Notes: generated by a model from the letters alone, not told the origin. Positions 1 to 8,655 are shown, counted from the stretch's first letter. The stretch: 37,369 nt of DNA from Candidatus Kuenenia stuttgartensis (GCA_945861465.1 CAMAVB010000048.1:1-37369); one strand, 5' to 3'. Numbers and translations: made by a program.

Positions 1-297
1 TACGGCGGCGACGGCAACAGGTTCAATTCGTTTACGCAGGTGATCGTGCCTGATGCAACGCTGGTCGCTGAATCAGCCGCCGACGCCGTGAAACCGGGTT
101 CTGCATTTCGTCAGAGGCTGGAAGCAATGCCTGCCGACAGTGCCGTGACGATCGTCGTGTACGAGGATTCGTTCAAGGAATTCGCGGCCTTGCGTGAAGT
201 CGCTCACGGACTGCAGATCCGAGTCGCCGCAAGACCCCTGCCCGTGGGCACCGACATCACGATCAGCGCCAATGGCAGTGCGTCGCGGGCGCAGTAG
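1..297 (+). CDS. C-terminal fragment of an unrecognised protein
   Basis: The frame is open from the first base of the window and ends at TAG 295-297, so about 98 C-terminal residues are visible and the start lies outside. An internal ATG at 40 exists but is unlikely to be the true start because the frame is open upstream. The fragment is soluble and of mixed alpha/beta character. It contains a VTIVVYEDSF stretch followed by ALREVAHGLQIRVAARPLPVG, which looks like the end of a compact domain. No catalytic motif or membrane segment is seen. I do not recognise the family. Confidence 0.55.
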   Translation, partial: YGGDGNRFNSFTQVIVPDATLVAESAADAVKPGSAFRQRLEAMPADSAVTIVVYEDSFKEFAALREVAHGLQIRVAARPLPVGTDITISANGSASRAQ

Positions 298-523
298 GAT
301 GGGGGCGGTGAGCAAGCCGAATCGCAATTTATGGCAGGAAGATTACGGGCAGGAAGATTATTCAGCTCCAATGCGACTCATTTTCCTGCCCCCAATTTTC
401 CTGCCCAAAAACATCAGACTGCTGTTCATTCTCCGGCCCTTAAGTCAACAGCAGTCATCCCATTCTGAACGGACTCATCCGTGCGCGACCAGCAGGCCGC
501 AGTTCTTCTTTGTGAAATTTCGT

Positions 524-560
524 ATTTGAAATTTGAGATTTGAAATTTGAGATTTGAAAT
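524..560. repeat. 14-bp tandem repeat (ATTTGAAATTTGAG)
   Basis: About 2.6 copies of ATTTGAAATTTGAG lie in a row, flanked by TTCGTATTT on the left and AAATACGAA on the right, so the whole block is also an inverted repeat. A related AATTTGAAATTTGAAATTTG run occurs at about 12238-12258. Confidence 0.85.
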
Positions 561-585
561 ACGAAGGCAAACACGCACTTTGGAT

Positions 586-638
586 GGCCCCGCCGTATCG
601 CGGCCCCGCCGTATCGCGTAGCCCCGCCGTATCGCGTA
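586..638. repeat. 16-19-bp tandem repeat (GCCCCGCCGTATCGCG)
   Basis: Three consecutive copies of a unit containing GCCCCGCCGTATCGCG lie immediately beyond the stop codon of the PEP-CTERM gene. Copy spacing varies slightly (16, 19 and 18 bp). The function is unknown. Confidence 0.85.
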
Positions 639-649
639 TCCGGGGCAGC

Positions 650-1324
650 TTATGTGATGTCGCACTCATCTGCTCTGCTTTGCCGCCGCCTTTTGCAGCC
701 GAGGAACGCTAACAGACCTGTGCCAAACAGGATCATGCCACTCGGTTCGGGAACAACGTGTGCACCCTGTGCGTCTAGCAGAACATTGTCGTAGTTTACT
801 TGTCCGCCCGTATGGGTGATGAGCTGGATTTGCAACGCTGCTCCCAGATTTGGATGATCCGCAAACGTCTGGAATTGCACCGTTGCTGTCGCGAATAGTC
901 CGTCGAGCGGAACTGGCGTGGACGTGGAAGCGAGCACCGTGCTTCCCGCGAGCAAGTTAATACTGTAGCCAAGACCAGGAAAAGGTTGATCCAGTCGATC
1001 CCCCACACTGACCGATAGGGTATAGAGCGTGTTTGCCGTCAGGACATCGCTGAGAATCTGGGAGATGGTACCCCCGTCAGTGTGACTATAAGCCACGTTG
1101 AAACCGTGGGGTATCCCTGCAGTGTATTTCGTGGGACCCGGTCGGAAAGTCCCCTGACCGCCTAGAGCACTCCAGTCAGTAGGGTTCCAATCGTAAAGCC
1201 GTTATCAAGAAGGCTCTGACTCTCAAAGCTCGGATTGAGGACCGTTAGGAGGCCGGCCGATGCGGAACCCCCAACGGCATTCAATACTGCCACAAAAATT
1301 ACACAATAACGCGAAGTTTCGCAT
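650..1324 (-). pseudogene. Frameshifted PEP-CTERM sorting-domain protein
   Basis: The 3' frame, open through 650-1096 and further upstream, ends with VVPEPSGMILFGTG, a hydrophobic stretch and CKRRR. That is the PEP-CTERM signal recognised by exosortase-type systems for export to the cell surface. The N-terminal part (signal-peptide-like FVAVLNAVGGSASAG, then LLTVLNPSFES) is in another frame that stops at 1162-1164. The reading TDWSALGGQGTF continues it in the downstream frame, which implies a one-base indel near 1165-1180. A second, compensating shift is likely in the T5 run near 1295: the best start, ATG at 1324 preceded by AAGGGTGG, reads MRNFALLC in the downstream frame before the signal-peptide core. 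The alternative is a GTG start at 1380 with only one frameshift. Sequencing error is possible. The intact protein would be about 220 residues, with a lectin-like beta-sandwich probable. Confidence 0.75.
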
Positions 1325-1549
1325 TGTCCACCCTTATTTTTTGAAACGATTAAGAATCCGGTCCGGAAGTTTACTAACACATCAAGTGATATAATTCGAA
1401 TATCCTAGGTGGTCCAGTCAGTTAGACCCATATTTCCCGTATTTCTCGAATTGCCGAGTTTCGTGGGTGATACCGGGGTGATACCGGGATACCGGAAAGC
1501 AAAAAGGGGTCAGGCGTATCAAGTCTTTAGTCGCCGAATTTGCGAACGC

Positions 1550-2485
1550 TCACCACTTGGCTCCGACTGGTTTCGCGCCGGCGTTTTTCATGCGGATGCA
1601 GTACAGCGAAGTCCGCGCCGTGATAAACAGCGTCTTGTAGTCGTCACCGCCGAAGGTGACATTGGCGGGACCTTCAAGGACTGCGATTCGTTCCAGGAGT
1701 TTTCCATCGGCGTTGTAGACGTTGACTCCGCCGTGCGTTGTGTAGAGGTTGCCCTTCTCGTCAACCGTCATGCCGTCACTGCCTTCTTCGATCGTGAACA
1801 ACTTCTTGCCGAGTGATCCGTCCTTTTTGACCTCGTAACAATGAATACCTGCGGGTAGTTTATGAAATGCCGGATCGGGATGTCTCGGATTGCCACCGGT
1901 GTCGGCGATGTAGATCCGGCTTTCATCCGGTGAAAAGTCGATGCCGTTGGGCATTGCGAGGTCCTTGACGATGGGCTCAACTTTTCCGGATGCCGGATCG
2001 AGACGATAAACCCAATGGCCGGGTAGTTCAGCAGCACCGGTCAGACCCCATGGCGGGTCGGTGAAGTACAGTGTGCCGTCAGACTTCACGGCAACATCGT
2101 TGGGGGAATTCAGTCGTTTTCCGTCGAACTTGTCTGCCAATACCGTGATGCTGCCATCAGCTTCTGTCCGCACGACGTTGCGACCTGCGTGCTGACAGGA
2201 AATCAAGCGGCCTTCAAGGTCGAGGATATTGCCGTTGGATTGCTCACTCACGCGGAACAGCGATAAGCCGTCTGCTTCCGACCATTGCATGATCCGGCTG
2301 TTTGGAATGTCCGAGAAAACGAGTATCTTCTTCGCCGGAATCCACGCCGGGCCTTCAGTGAATTTCATGTCACCGGCCAGCTTCTGCACTTTGGCACCCG
2401 GTGCGATCAGTGATTCCGCATCGTCGGCACGCACGTGCGTCACGGCGACGAGCAGGATGAGTAATGAGAAAAGTCGTTTGAGCAT
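1550..2485 (-). CDS. Secreted SMP-30/gluconolactonase/LRE-family protein
   Basis: A 311-residue protein with a signal peptide (MLKRLFSLLILLVAVTHVRA, cleavage near residue 20). It then forms the six-bladed beta-propeller expected of the SMP-30/gluconolactonase family. Family metal and active-site positions are visible: E44 in FTEGP, N129-D130 in NSPND, FTDPPWG shortly after, and MPNGIDFSPDE further on. Such proteins hydrolyse lactones or related sugar derivatives with a divalent metal; the substrate here is unknown. Length is typical of the family. The ATG at 2485 directly precedes a lysine/arginine n-region, and I see no strong ribosome binding site. It is probably monocistronic: the PEP-CTERM gene starts about 200 bp downstream, and the upstream side is a repeat field. 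Just beyond its stop (1490-1530) is an AAAAAGGGGTCAGGCG stretch that I cannot assign. Confidence 0.88.
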   Translation of the reverse strand: MLKRLFSLLILLVAVTHVRADDAESLIAPGAKVQKLAGDMKFTEGPAWIPAKKILVFSDIPNSRIMQWSEADGLSLFRVSEQSNGNILDLEGRLISCQHAGRNVVRTEADGSITVLADKFDGKRLNSPNDVAVKSDGTLYFTDPPWGLTGAAELPGHWVYRLDPASGKVEPIVKDLAMPNGIDFSPDESRIYIADTGGNPRHPDPAFHKLPAGIHCYEVKKDGSLGKKLFTIEEGSDGMTVDEKGNLYTTHGGVNVYNADGKLLERIAVLEGPANVTFGGDDYKTLFITARTSLYCIRMKNAGAKPVGAKW

Positions 2486-2656
2486 GGCTGTTTCGTCACA
2501 TTATTAAGGAGGGGTCGATTTTCATTGATCGTAGCCGGTCAACGGCATGTTGTCAGGTCTGCGGATTGTTAAAATGTTCAACCGCCCGAAACAGGAGCCT
2601 GTCTGAGTACCGCTGGTTTTGTGAGCGGCAAGGCGCTAGGGGTCTGTTGATTTAAT

Positions 2657-2722
2657 CGTTTAGCGGCAAGCCGAAGGCGTCGGCATGCATGGAAACAGTC
2701 GCCTGCGGTTTGCCGCTAAACG
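2657..2722. repeat. GTTTA-type palindromic repeat
   Basis: Arms CGTTTAGCGGCAA (2657-2669) and TTGCCGCTAAACG (2710-2722) form a 13-bp perfect stem around a 40-base loop with further partial pairing. It resembles the hairpins at 3192-3264, 12519-12584 and 18263-18328, which share the GTTTAnC start. Confidence 0.8.
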
Positions 2723-2775
2723 AAAACCCAATCCGAGTGACTATACTTCACGCGGGTTGGACTGAGGCTTCGTTC

Positions 2776-2889
2776 GGCGAGCGGGGGACGTGAGTCCCCT
2801 GATTTTTGAAGTGTCCACGCGGTCAATCAGGGGATTGACGTCCCCCGCTCGCCAAAGGTCAATCAGGGGATTGACATCCCCCGCTCGCC
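2776..2889. repeat. Triple GGCGAGCGGGGGAC palindromic arms
   Basis: An arm GGCGAGCGGGGGACGTGAGT (2776-2795, continuing to 2803) is followed by two inverse copies at 2826-2853 and 2862-2889. The two inverse copies are near-identical direct repeats of each other, 36 bp apart. Either inverse copy can pair with the first arm, which gives alternative hairpins. Confidence 0.85.
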
Positions 2890-3013
2890 AAAGAAATACA
2901 TCAATTCCGACCGCGCGGCGTATATCCTTCACGCGGTCAGGAATGATGCCCTGCGTTATCAGCCGCAACGCGTTAGCCGTGTGTTGATTTAATGATTATT
3001 GGGTCCCAGGGTC

Positions 3014-3070
3014 ATACCAACCCGAAGCGCCAGCGAGGAATTCAGCCTCGCTGGCGCTTCGGGTTGGTAT
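3014..3070. repeat. Perfect 25-bp-stem palindrome (family F)
   Basis: The arms at 3014-3038 and 3046-3070 are exact inverse copies (core CCCGAAGCGCCAGCGAGG) around the 7-base loop AATTCAG. Half of the same hairpin recurs at 12157-12181. TGTTGATTTAAT and ATTAAATCAACA flank the palindrome and extend the symmetry. Confidence 0.92.
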
Positions 3071-3170
3071 TAAATCAACAGACCGCTAGCCGCGGGTTGT
3101 GCATTCGGTCAGCACCGGCGGCTAGTGCCTTGCCGCTCACAAAACCTCAAATCTGACCGCACGGAGTATA

Positions 3171-3296
3171 AGCACCAGTGCAGAAGTGTTTTAGTTTAAC
3201 GGCGAGCCGTAGGCGTAGGCGGAAGCACGCTGGATTCGCCTACGCCTACGGCTCGCCGTTAAACGATTTGTGCCAACTTACTTATGCACCAGTGCT
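3171..3296. repeat. Family A miniature element, intact copy (A1)
   Basis: A 126-bp element bounded by TA dinucleotides (3169-3170 and 3297-3298). Terminal inverted repeats are AGCACCAGTGCA and TGCACCAGTGCT. An inner long hairpin has arms GTTTAACGGCGAGCCGTAGG (3195-3214) and the inverse ending at 3263. The copy at 12492-12720 is nearly identical but interrupted by element B1. The TA target duplication is inferred from the two copies. Confidence 0.85.
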
Positions 3297-3309
3297 TAGA
3301 ACCCCGTTT

Positions 3310-5673
3310 TCAGGTCAACCGGGCGAAGCCGGTGTGGCGGACTGAACCGCCGATAGTCTGAAGTCGTGGCAGTACGTCGTCGAGGCGAATTGCTTCGGCC
3401 AATTCGACGAAGACCGGTTCGACGGCTGCGAGGTACTGCGTGATATGGTGTTCTTTGTGGGCGAAACTGGGGTAGAAGCCGCTGCCGGTCAGGTAGCCTC
3501 GGTCAAGCATCCGCGCGGTGAGTAGTGTTCCGAGTGCTGCGGCTTGTGCGTGATCGAAACTCAGATGAAGCAGGGCCGGGTGCCCCGTGACCTTGACAGG
3601 CACTCCAATTCGCCGGCCCAGAGTCTTCCAGCCATCGCGCATCAGGGTGCCGATGTGACTCGTGTGAGCGGCGATGTTGACGTCTCGAAGTTTCCGGATC
3701 GTCGCCAACGCGGCGGTTGGACCGACGCCTTCGGTCCAATAAGTGCTGGAAATGAATGACGTCTGCGCAGCGTCCATGATGCGGCGGCGGCCAATGATCG
3801 CGGCCATCGGGTGACCATTGCCGATTGCTTTGGCAAACACAGCAACGTCCGGCATCACGCCGTACTTCAAATGCGCACCGCCGAGATGCATCCGCCAACC
3901 GGAGGAAATCTCGTCGAAAACCAGTGCTGCACCGCAACGGTCACAAAGTTCGCGGACGCCTTCGAGAAAGCCCGGATCGGGATCGGTCGAGCGTGTTGGT
4001 TCCATCACAACCGCTGCGAGTTCACTGCCGTGAATGGCTACGATCTGCGCCAGTTCTTGTAATCTGTTATACGTGAAGGGCAGTGCGGTTCCCGCGAGTC
4101 CCCGCGGTACGCCTGCCGGTGCAAGGCCCGGCAGCAGGTGACCTTGCAGACTGTCGGCAGCACCCACCGGATTCACGTTCGCCGCCAGATACCAGTCGGA
4201 CCATCCGTGATAGCCACAGAACGCGATCTTATCGCGTCCGGAGGCAGCACGCACAAGGCGGACGGCGATGGCCATCGATTCACCGCCGGTACGTGCATAA
4301 CGAACCTGCTCGGCCCACGGATGCAGTTCGATCAGCAGCTCGGCTAACTCGACTTCCTCAGCGGCGTTCAGCGTCGACATCGAACCGAGCGCGATGCGGC
4401 GCTGGACCGCTGCCGTAACATCTGGATCGGCGTAACCCAGCAGGCACGAACCGATGCCGGATGTCGTCATGTCGATGAATCGGCGGCCATCAAGGTCCGT
4501 CACTTCACAGCCATGTGCTTCACGGGCGTAGGCTGGCCAGAGTCCGGGAGCGAACATCTCCGGACGCTTGCTGAGCAGTTGGGTTCCGCCAGGAATCAGT
4601 TGCTTTGCCCTGGCATACAACTTCTGTGTCTGCCCACCGTCAGGCGGAACTGCGTGGGAATCGTCTTCGCGGAACTGAACATGAAACGCGGAGACGGCGT
4701 TTTTCCAGAAAAGGTTCTGAATGTCGTCTGGAGACCATTGGGCAATTTCAGCCGCATGCTTCATGGACAGCAATTGTTCATAGATCGCCAGAATCGGTCG
4801 CCCGTCGCAATGCGGAAATTGCAGGTTCAAGCGGCCGGCGTCCACGTATTGCCAGGCGCGTCCCATCGCGGCGTACTGACCATGAAAGTACATCGCATCA
4901 ATGCCGTCTGATCCGTACAACATGCGCCGGCGATCCTCACGCGAGAACAGCGTGATCAGCGGTCGCACGTCAGTCACTGCCGACACGTCGTACCAGATAT
5001 TCGGCATGTCACGAAGTTGCTCGATCGCCTTACGAATCGGCCAGTAGGTAAAGCTGCGAGCACAATGGGCCAGAATCCATTTGATGTTCGGGTAGCGGCT
5101 TCCCGTGAATTCCTGCAGATCGCTCAGATTGAACTCGTCCGCGCAGCCATGGAAACGAGAAAGGTGCATCGTAATCCACAGTCCCATTTCATTCGCCAGC
5201 CCCAGTTGCTCGTGAGTCAGAAACTCGTGCATCCGACATTGCGCGATATCGCCGGTGGTCGAGAACAGACGGTAGGGTTTGAGTCCGATGAATCCTCGCT
5301 CGCGGACGTCGCGTTCGATGTCCTGCACGCGACACGCCGGCGTCACGAGTCGATTCATGCGAGACTGCGGATCCTGTCGAACCTGCTCGATGCACCAGTG
5401 GTTGTGAGCATCAACATCGATCCCGACTGCTGGCGTCCCAAGCACCAGAAAATGCGTCTCACGACCGGGGTACAATCTCGCTGCCCATTTTTGTAACGTC
5501 GAGAAATCTGCGAAACTCCACGGATTCGCGGTCGATGGCGAAGCTGCCCTCACATGCTCAGGATGGAACATGTGAATATGGGCGTCGAACACACGATCCG
5601 GGACGAAGTCGTGGAGTTCCTCGTCCCAGATCTGCTGATCGTGTGGTGAGAAGTCGCTCAGAGAAACCGGCAT
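3310..5673 (-). CDS. Amidohydrolase-class III aminotransferase fusion protein
   Basis: A 787-residue two-domain protein. Residues 1-330 are an amidohydrolase (TIM barrel) with D30-A-H32-I-H34, H170 (ITMH), H203 (LAHC) and D256 (YGSDG), which matches the metal-site pattern of the amidohydrolase-2 family. Residues 345-787 are a fold-type I, class III PLP aminotransferase resembling glutamate-1-semialdehyde aminomutase. It shows TGGESMAIAVRLVRA (462-476), D587 in VFDEI and the presumed PLP lysine K615 in FAKAIGNG. Both active sites look intact. The true start is ATG 5673 (MPVSLSD). A longer in-frame start at 5958 would translate a repeat element (D1) and part of the preceding gene, and I rejected it. 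It is the third gene of the 8481-to-3310 operon. The substrate is unknown; a modified amino sugar or a small-molecule metabolite is possible. Confidence 0.85.
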   Translation of the reverse strand: MPVSLSDFSPHDQQIWDEELHDFVPDRVFDAHIHMFHPEHVRAASPSTANPWSFADFSTLQKWAARLYPGRETHFLVLGTPAVGIDVDAHNHWCIEQVRQDPQSRMNRLVTPACRVQDIERDVRERGFIGLKPYRLFSTTGDIAQCRMHEFLTHEQLGLANEMGLWITMHLSRFHGCADEFNLSDLQEFTGSRYPNIKWILAHCARSFTYWPIRKAIEQLRDMPNIWYDVSAVTDVRPLITLFSREDRRRMLYGSDGIDAMYFHGQYAAMGRAWQYVDAGRLNLQFPHCDGRPILAIYEQLLSMKHAAEIAQWSPDDIQNLFWKNAVSAFHVQFREDDSHAVPPDGGQTQKLYARAKQLIPGGTQLLSKRPEMFAPGLWPAYAREAHGCEVTDLDGRRFIDMTTSGIGSCLLGYADPDVTAAVQRRIALGSMSTLNAAEEVELAELLIELHPWAEQVRYARTGGESMAIAVRLVRAASGRDKIAFCGYHGWSDWYLAANVNPVGAADSLQGHLLPGLAPAGVPRGLAGTALPFTYNRLQELAQIVAIHGSELAAVVMEPTRSTDPDPGFLEGVRELCDRCGAALVFDEISSGWRMHLGGAHLKYGVMPDVAVFAKAIGNGHPMAAIIGRRRIMDAAQTSFISSTYWTEGVGPTAALATIRKLRDVNIAAHTSHIGTLMRDGWKTLGRRIGVPVKVTGHPALLHLSFDHAQAAALGTLLTARMLDRGYLTGSGFYPSFAHKEHHITQYLAAVEPVFVELAEAIRLDDVLPRLQTIGGSVRHTGFARLT

Positions 5674-5782
5674 TTCGAGTTCCGAAAAAAGAAAGTAACT
5701 TCGTTGGACTGTCAGTGAGCGGCAAGGCGCTGGCCGCCGGTGCTGTAAACCAGATTCAGAATGAGAACCAGAGTTTTCGCAG

Positions 5783-5879
5783 GTAGGGTGGGACAAGCGG
5801 CTGACAAGCCGCGCCGGCCCACCGTTCTCAAGCACACATGGTGGGCCGGCGCTCCCGTTGCTCGCTGGTCCCACCCTAC
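5783..5879. repeat. GTAGGGTGGGAC palindromic element (family D, copy 1)
   Basis: An imperfect inverted repeat beginning GTAGGGTGGGACAAGCGG and ending CGCTGGTCCCACCCTAC, with inner arms GGTGGGCC/GGCCCACC. It lies between the oxidoreductase and fusion genes of the minus-strand operon. Copy 2 is at 8656-8732. If transcribed it would form a strong hairpin in the operon mRNA. Confidence 0.88.
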
Positions 5880-5893
5880 AAGAACTCCGCTTC

Positions 5894-6958
5894 TCATAGA
5901 GAGCCTGGTTTAGAACCTGGTCGATCGCCTGGATTCTCAATCGTTTGCCAGCACCCATGATCTACACTCGCCAGCGCAGCCAGATTGACGCGCAATGTCT
6001 GCAGGCCGTCATGCAGACTACAAAGCAGCGAAGTTTGACCTTCGACGGCATCTAGAAATCGATTGGCCTGCGTCACGAACATGGCGTCGCGGGGCTGCGG
6101 CTCGTGCGGTTCGTCGTGCCAGAGTTCGTCACGGCGCATCATCCATCGCCAGCGATGCGCGTGCGTTTCCCAACGGACAGTGCCATGTTCACAAATGACG
6201 GTGAGCGTGATTTCGTTTGGTGCCTGATGCTGATTCAGACTATAACTGCCGAGCACATCGCCGTGACGCGTCAGCACATGCACCGTGTCTTCCACAGTCA
6301 CGCCCTCAAGCACCAGGTGAGCGGCATCCGCGACGAGTCGTGCGATCGGGCCGACGATCCATTCCCCGGCGTTCAGAACATGCGTCAACGCATCCTGGAT
6401 TGCTCCACCTCCCGTGGCGCGGTCCACGTAATAGGTGTCGCGATACGCCGGGCGGTAAGTTGGAAAATGCTGGCCGCAGACGGCCACAATCTCGACGGGT
6501 TTTCCGAACCGACCACTCAATACGGCTGCGCGCATCGCCGCCAGTGCCGGATCACAACGCAGGACATAGGCCACACCCACCACAAGACAGCGCTGGCTGA
6601 CCAATTCTGTCAACAGGTCAACTCCGTCGGTGTTGGTGCTGAGCGGTTTTTCGATCAACAGATGGAGGCCGGCTTCAGCGAGTCGCGTGGCAATCTCCAG
6701 ATGGCGATCCGCAGGGGTTGCAATGACGGTCGCGGTGACCCGCCCGGGTGCTCGGTCAAGCGCATCGGCGTGACCCGCCATCGCCGTTTCAAGATCGGCG
6801 AAACCACGAACCTCGTAGCGTTCAGAGATCGTTTTTCGGAGTGCTTCATTGATCTCAACGAACGACACCTCGGCACGACCCGTTGCCTTGAAACAACGCA
6901 AATGTCGCTCGCCAATGGAGCCGACGCCAACAATCAGAACCCGGTGCAGATCACTCAT
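5894..6958 (-). CDS. Gfo/Idh/MocA-family NAD(P)-dependent oxidoreductase
   Basis: A 354-residue protein with an N-terminal Rossmann fold (VLIVGVGSIGERHLRCF, residues 7-23). The family signature EKP follows in LLIEKPLSTNTDG near residue 115. The C-terminal alpha/beta domain contains the TGGGAIQDALTHVLNAGEW segment where the catalytic residues normally lie. These enzymes oxidise or reduce cyclic sugar or inositol derivatives using bound NAD(P). The start ATG at 6958 overlaps the TAA stop of the upstream gene (TAATG), so translation is probably coupled. A longer in-frame start near 7114 would run back through the upstream coding region and is unlikely. Together with the downstream aminotransferase it suggests oxidation followed by transamination of a sugar-like substrate, which is inference. 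Confidence 0.9.
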   Translation of the reverse strand: MSDLHRVLIVGVGSIGERHLRCFKATGRAEVSFVEINEALRKTISERYEVRGFADLETAMAGHADALDRAPGRVTATVIATPADRHLEIATRLAEAGLHLLIEKPLSTNTDGVDLLTELVSQRCLVVGVAYVLRCDPALAAMRAAVLSGRFGKPVEIVAVCGQHFPTYRPAYRDTYYVDRATGGGAIQDALTHVLNAGEWIVGPIARLVADAAHLVLEGVTVEDTVHVLTRHGDVLGSYSLNQHQAPNEITLTVICEHGTVRWETHAHRWRWMMRRDELWHDEPHEPQPRDAMFVTQANRFLDAVEGQTSLLCSLHDGLQTLRVNLAALASVDHGCWQTIENPGDRPGSKPGSL

Positions 6959-8481
6959 TAGCCACCACCGTCCTGTGCAAACCGCATGGCGTACAGGTCC
7001 GCGTCCTTCATTACGAATCGCAGGCGAACAGTTCTTCCCGCAAGGGATCTCACATTGCTGCCGGATTTCCAGCTCACCGTGCGATCGATTTCGTTTCCAA
7101 TGACTTCCACACAATCGGCTGCCGCGAAGCCCGGAATCGATTGACCACTCTCGTCCTGAATTTCAACGCGGATCGAACCCACCGCCGAGGTCGAGAAGTT
7201 CAGATCGAGGTGCCCGCCGGAAAAAATCAGTTGTTTTGTGAGAAGCTCTCCACCGTTGTAGTCGGCATGGACAGACGCAAACCCGTCGAGACGTAACGAG
7301 TAGCGATGTAAATGCGCAGTCGGCTGGGCATTGTCCTGATTCGTATAGATCGACATCTCGGTCGGTCCAGTCTGCAGGATCCCCAGGGCAGGATAGTTGG
7401 TCCGGGACACCCAGTTCCGCGCTCCGATGCCGGGGCGAATGAAGGAACTCAGAAAGGTGCGATCGTAAACGTGTCCACCGCGCGTGGTCAGCAGCACGGC
7501 GTCGGACAAGTCTTTGTGATAGCCATCGGCCACATGAAGTGCGGCGGCTTCCTGATCACTGATGGCTTGCCGACCAGGTACAAAACGGGCAGCGATGGCG
7601 ACATACAGGTGCGGCGCGCGGAAGTAGGGATGTGTCTGATTCGTGTACAGCTCTTCTGTCGGAGAGGGATGGTCGGCAGTGACGTAGCTCATCAGCACCG
7701 GGTCGCTCCACTGGACAAAGTCTGCACTCTCGCAGCGCGCAATGGTTCGGACGCCATTCCAGACTCGGAAATAGCAAACATATTTTTGCTCCGATTCCGA
7801 CCAGAAGGCCACGTTCTGCGAATCAAACATCCAATCGAATTTGAACGGGGCCCGGCGTGGAATAACCGGTTCGCTTCGCAGCTTTGTCCAGTGCAGCCCG
7901 TCAGCCGACACATAGGCAATCAGCCCGCTGCTATCCAGTCCGCTCAGCGCCTTGTAGCGTTGTTCCGGAGGGCATTCCGGTCGCGTGTCGATCACAGGAC
8001 TGAAGTTGTGCGAGAAAGGAGGGTCGCCAGCCAGCACGATGTTGTTCTCGTGCGCACCATTGACCTCGAACAGACTGAGCTTCTGTCTCGTCCAATGGAT
8101 GCCATCGTCGGAGTCGGCCACGCAGGTGACTTCGCCCGCCGTTCCATCCAGAGTCCCCGATGGCATGCCTCGATAATACACCCGCATCCTTTCCCCGTCC
8201 CGGATCATCGTGCAATAGCCGCAGTGAATTCCTTCCCACGGTTGATCGAAACTGAACACCGTCCCTTCGTCCCGAGGTTCGTGCAACTGCAGCCGCACGT
8301 GATCCAGCTTCTCGATCAGATACTGATCGAGAAACAGTTCACGACGCACGCCAATTTCGAGCGGTGCCTGCTGAGCCAGAGCCGAGGTGCCACAGACAAG
8401 CACGCACCAGCCCACAATCCACGATCTTCCTGACGCCTTCACGACCGCCGCTTTCCTGGCTTTGTCTCGACTCCGCCTCAT
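6958..8481 (-). CDS. Secreted protein with beta-propeller (glycosidase-like) repeats
   Basis: A 507-residue protein with an N-terminal export signal (basic n-region to residue 20, hydrophobic WIVGWCVLVCGTSALA, cleavage near AQQ). The mature part has repeated DG.HWT motifs (DSDDGIHWTRQ, SADGLHWTK and a related FVQWSDP) typical of five-bladed beta-propellers of the GH32/43/68-like or sialidase-like superfamilies. Long proteins of this appearance are common in planctomycetes and are usually left as hypothetical. I cannot point to a catalytic triad with confidence. The C-terminal 100 residues (HLDLNFSTSAVGSIRVEIQD onward) look like a separate beta-sandwich. It is the first gene of the operon. Its stop overlaps the next start, and element D2 lies upstream. 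The secreted location suggests it acts on an external carbohydrate. Confidence 0.75.
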   Translation of the reverse strand: MRRSRDKARKAAVVKASGRSWIVGWCVLVCGTSALAQQAPLEIGVRRELFLDQYLIEKLDHVRLQLHEPRDEGTVFSFDQPWEGIHCGYCTMIRDGERMRVYYRGMPSGTLDGTAGEVTCVADSDDGIHWTRQKLSLFEVNGAHENNIVLAGDPPFSHNFSPVIDTRPECPPEQRYKALSGLDSSGLIAYVSADGLHWTKLRSEPVIPRRAPFKFDWMFDSQNVAFWSESEQKYVCYFRVWNGVRTIARCESADFVQWSDPVLMSYVTADHPSPTEELYTNQTHPYFRAPHLYVAIAARFVPGRQAISDQEAAALHVADGYHKDLSDAVLLTTRGGHVYDRTFLSSFIRPGIGARNWVSRTNYPALGILQTGPTEMSIYTNQDNAQPTAHLHRYSLRLDGFASVHADYNGGELLTKQLIFSGGHLDLNFSTSAVGSIRVEIQDESGQSIPGFAAADCVEVIGNEIDRTVSWKSGSNVRSLAGRTVRLRFVMKDADLYAMRFAQDGGG

Positions 8482-8655
8482 TCGCTTGTTCCTTTAAAAT
8501 GGAGCACCCTGTAGAATGTTTGGCACTATAGTACGATTTTTCGTGAACTTCCAGGAGGTTGCCGATGATTGACGTTTGTCGCCACACACAGTGGGAAAGT
8601 TTGATTGGATGCCGATCGTCGCGTACATCTGCGCGGATGGCCAGTTTGTGAATTC

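Larger units (their letters stand above)
298..649. other. Intergenic region with low-complexity repeats
   Basis: No credible gene is present. The stretch holds a short GCAGGAAGATTA direct repeat near 332-360 with inverted counterparts (TTTTCCTGCCC) near 380-405, then the two tandem repeats listed separately. It separates the converging ends of the first gene and the PEP-CTERM gene. Confidence 0.6.
2616..3145. repeat. 24-bp inverted repeat bracketing a hairpin cluster
   Basis: Arms at 2616-2639 and 3122-3145 are inverse copies (core GTGAGCGGCAAGGCGCT) with one mismatch. They enclose about 0.5 kb filled with the hairpins listed next. A third copy of the core occurs at 5715-5731. No gene is seen in 2486-3309. 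Confidence 0.75.

Noticed and set aside
1440-1530. Small direct repeats (GGTGATACCGG) and AAAAAGGGGTCAGGCG as a mobile-element end
   Set aside because: No partner end or transposase was found, so I leave it as an unassigned intergenic scrap.
5674-5958. N-terminal extension of the amidohydrolase-aminotransferase protein
   Set aside because: The extension would translate palindrome D1 and part of the preceding oxidoreductase gene; the domain starts right after ATG 5673.
6104-6961. Plus-strand open frame opposite the Gfo/Idh/MocA gene
   Set aside because: It is antisense to a clear Rossmann-fold enzyme; no domain is visible.
7312-8433. Plus-strand open frame of about 373 codons opposite the propeller protein gene
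   Set aside because: The minus-strand gene has a signal peptide, DG.HW repeats and an operon overlap; the plus frame has none.
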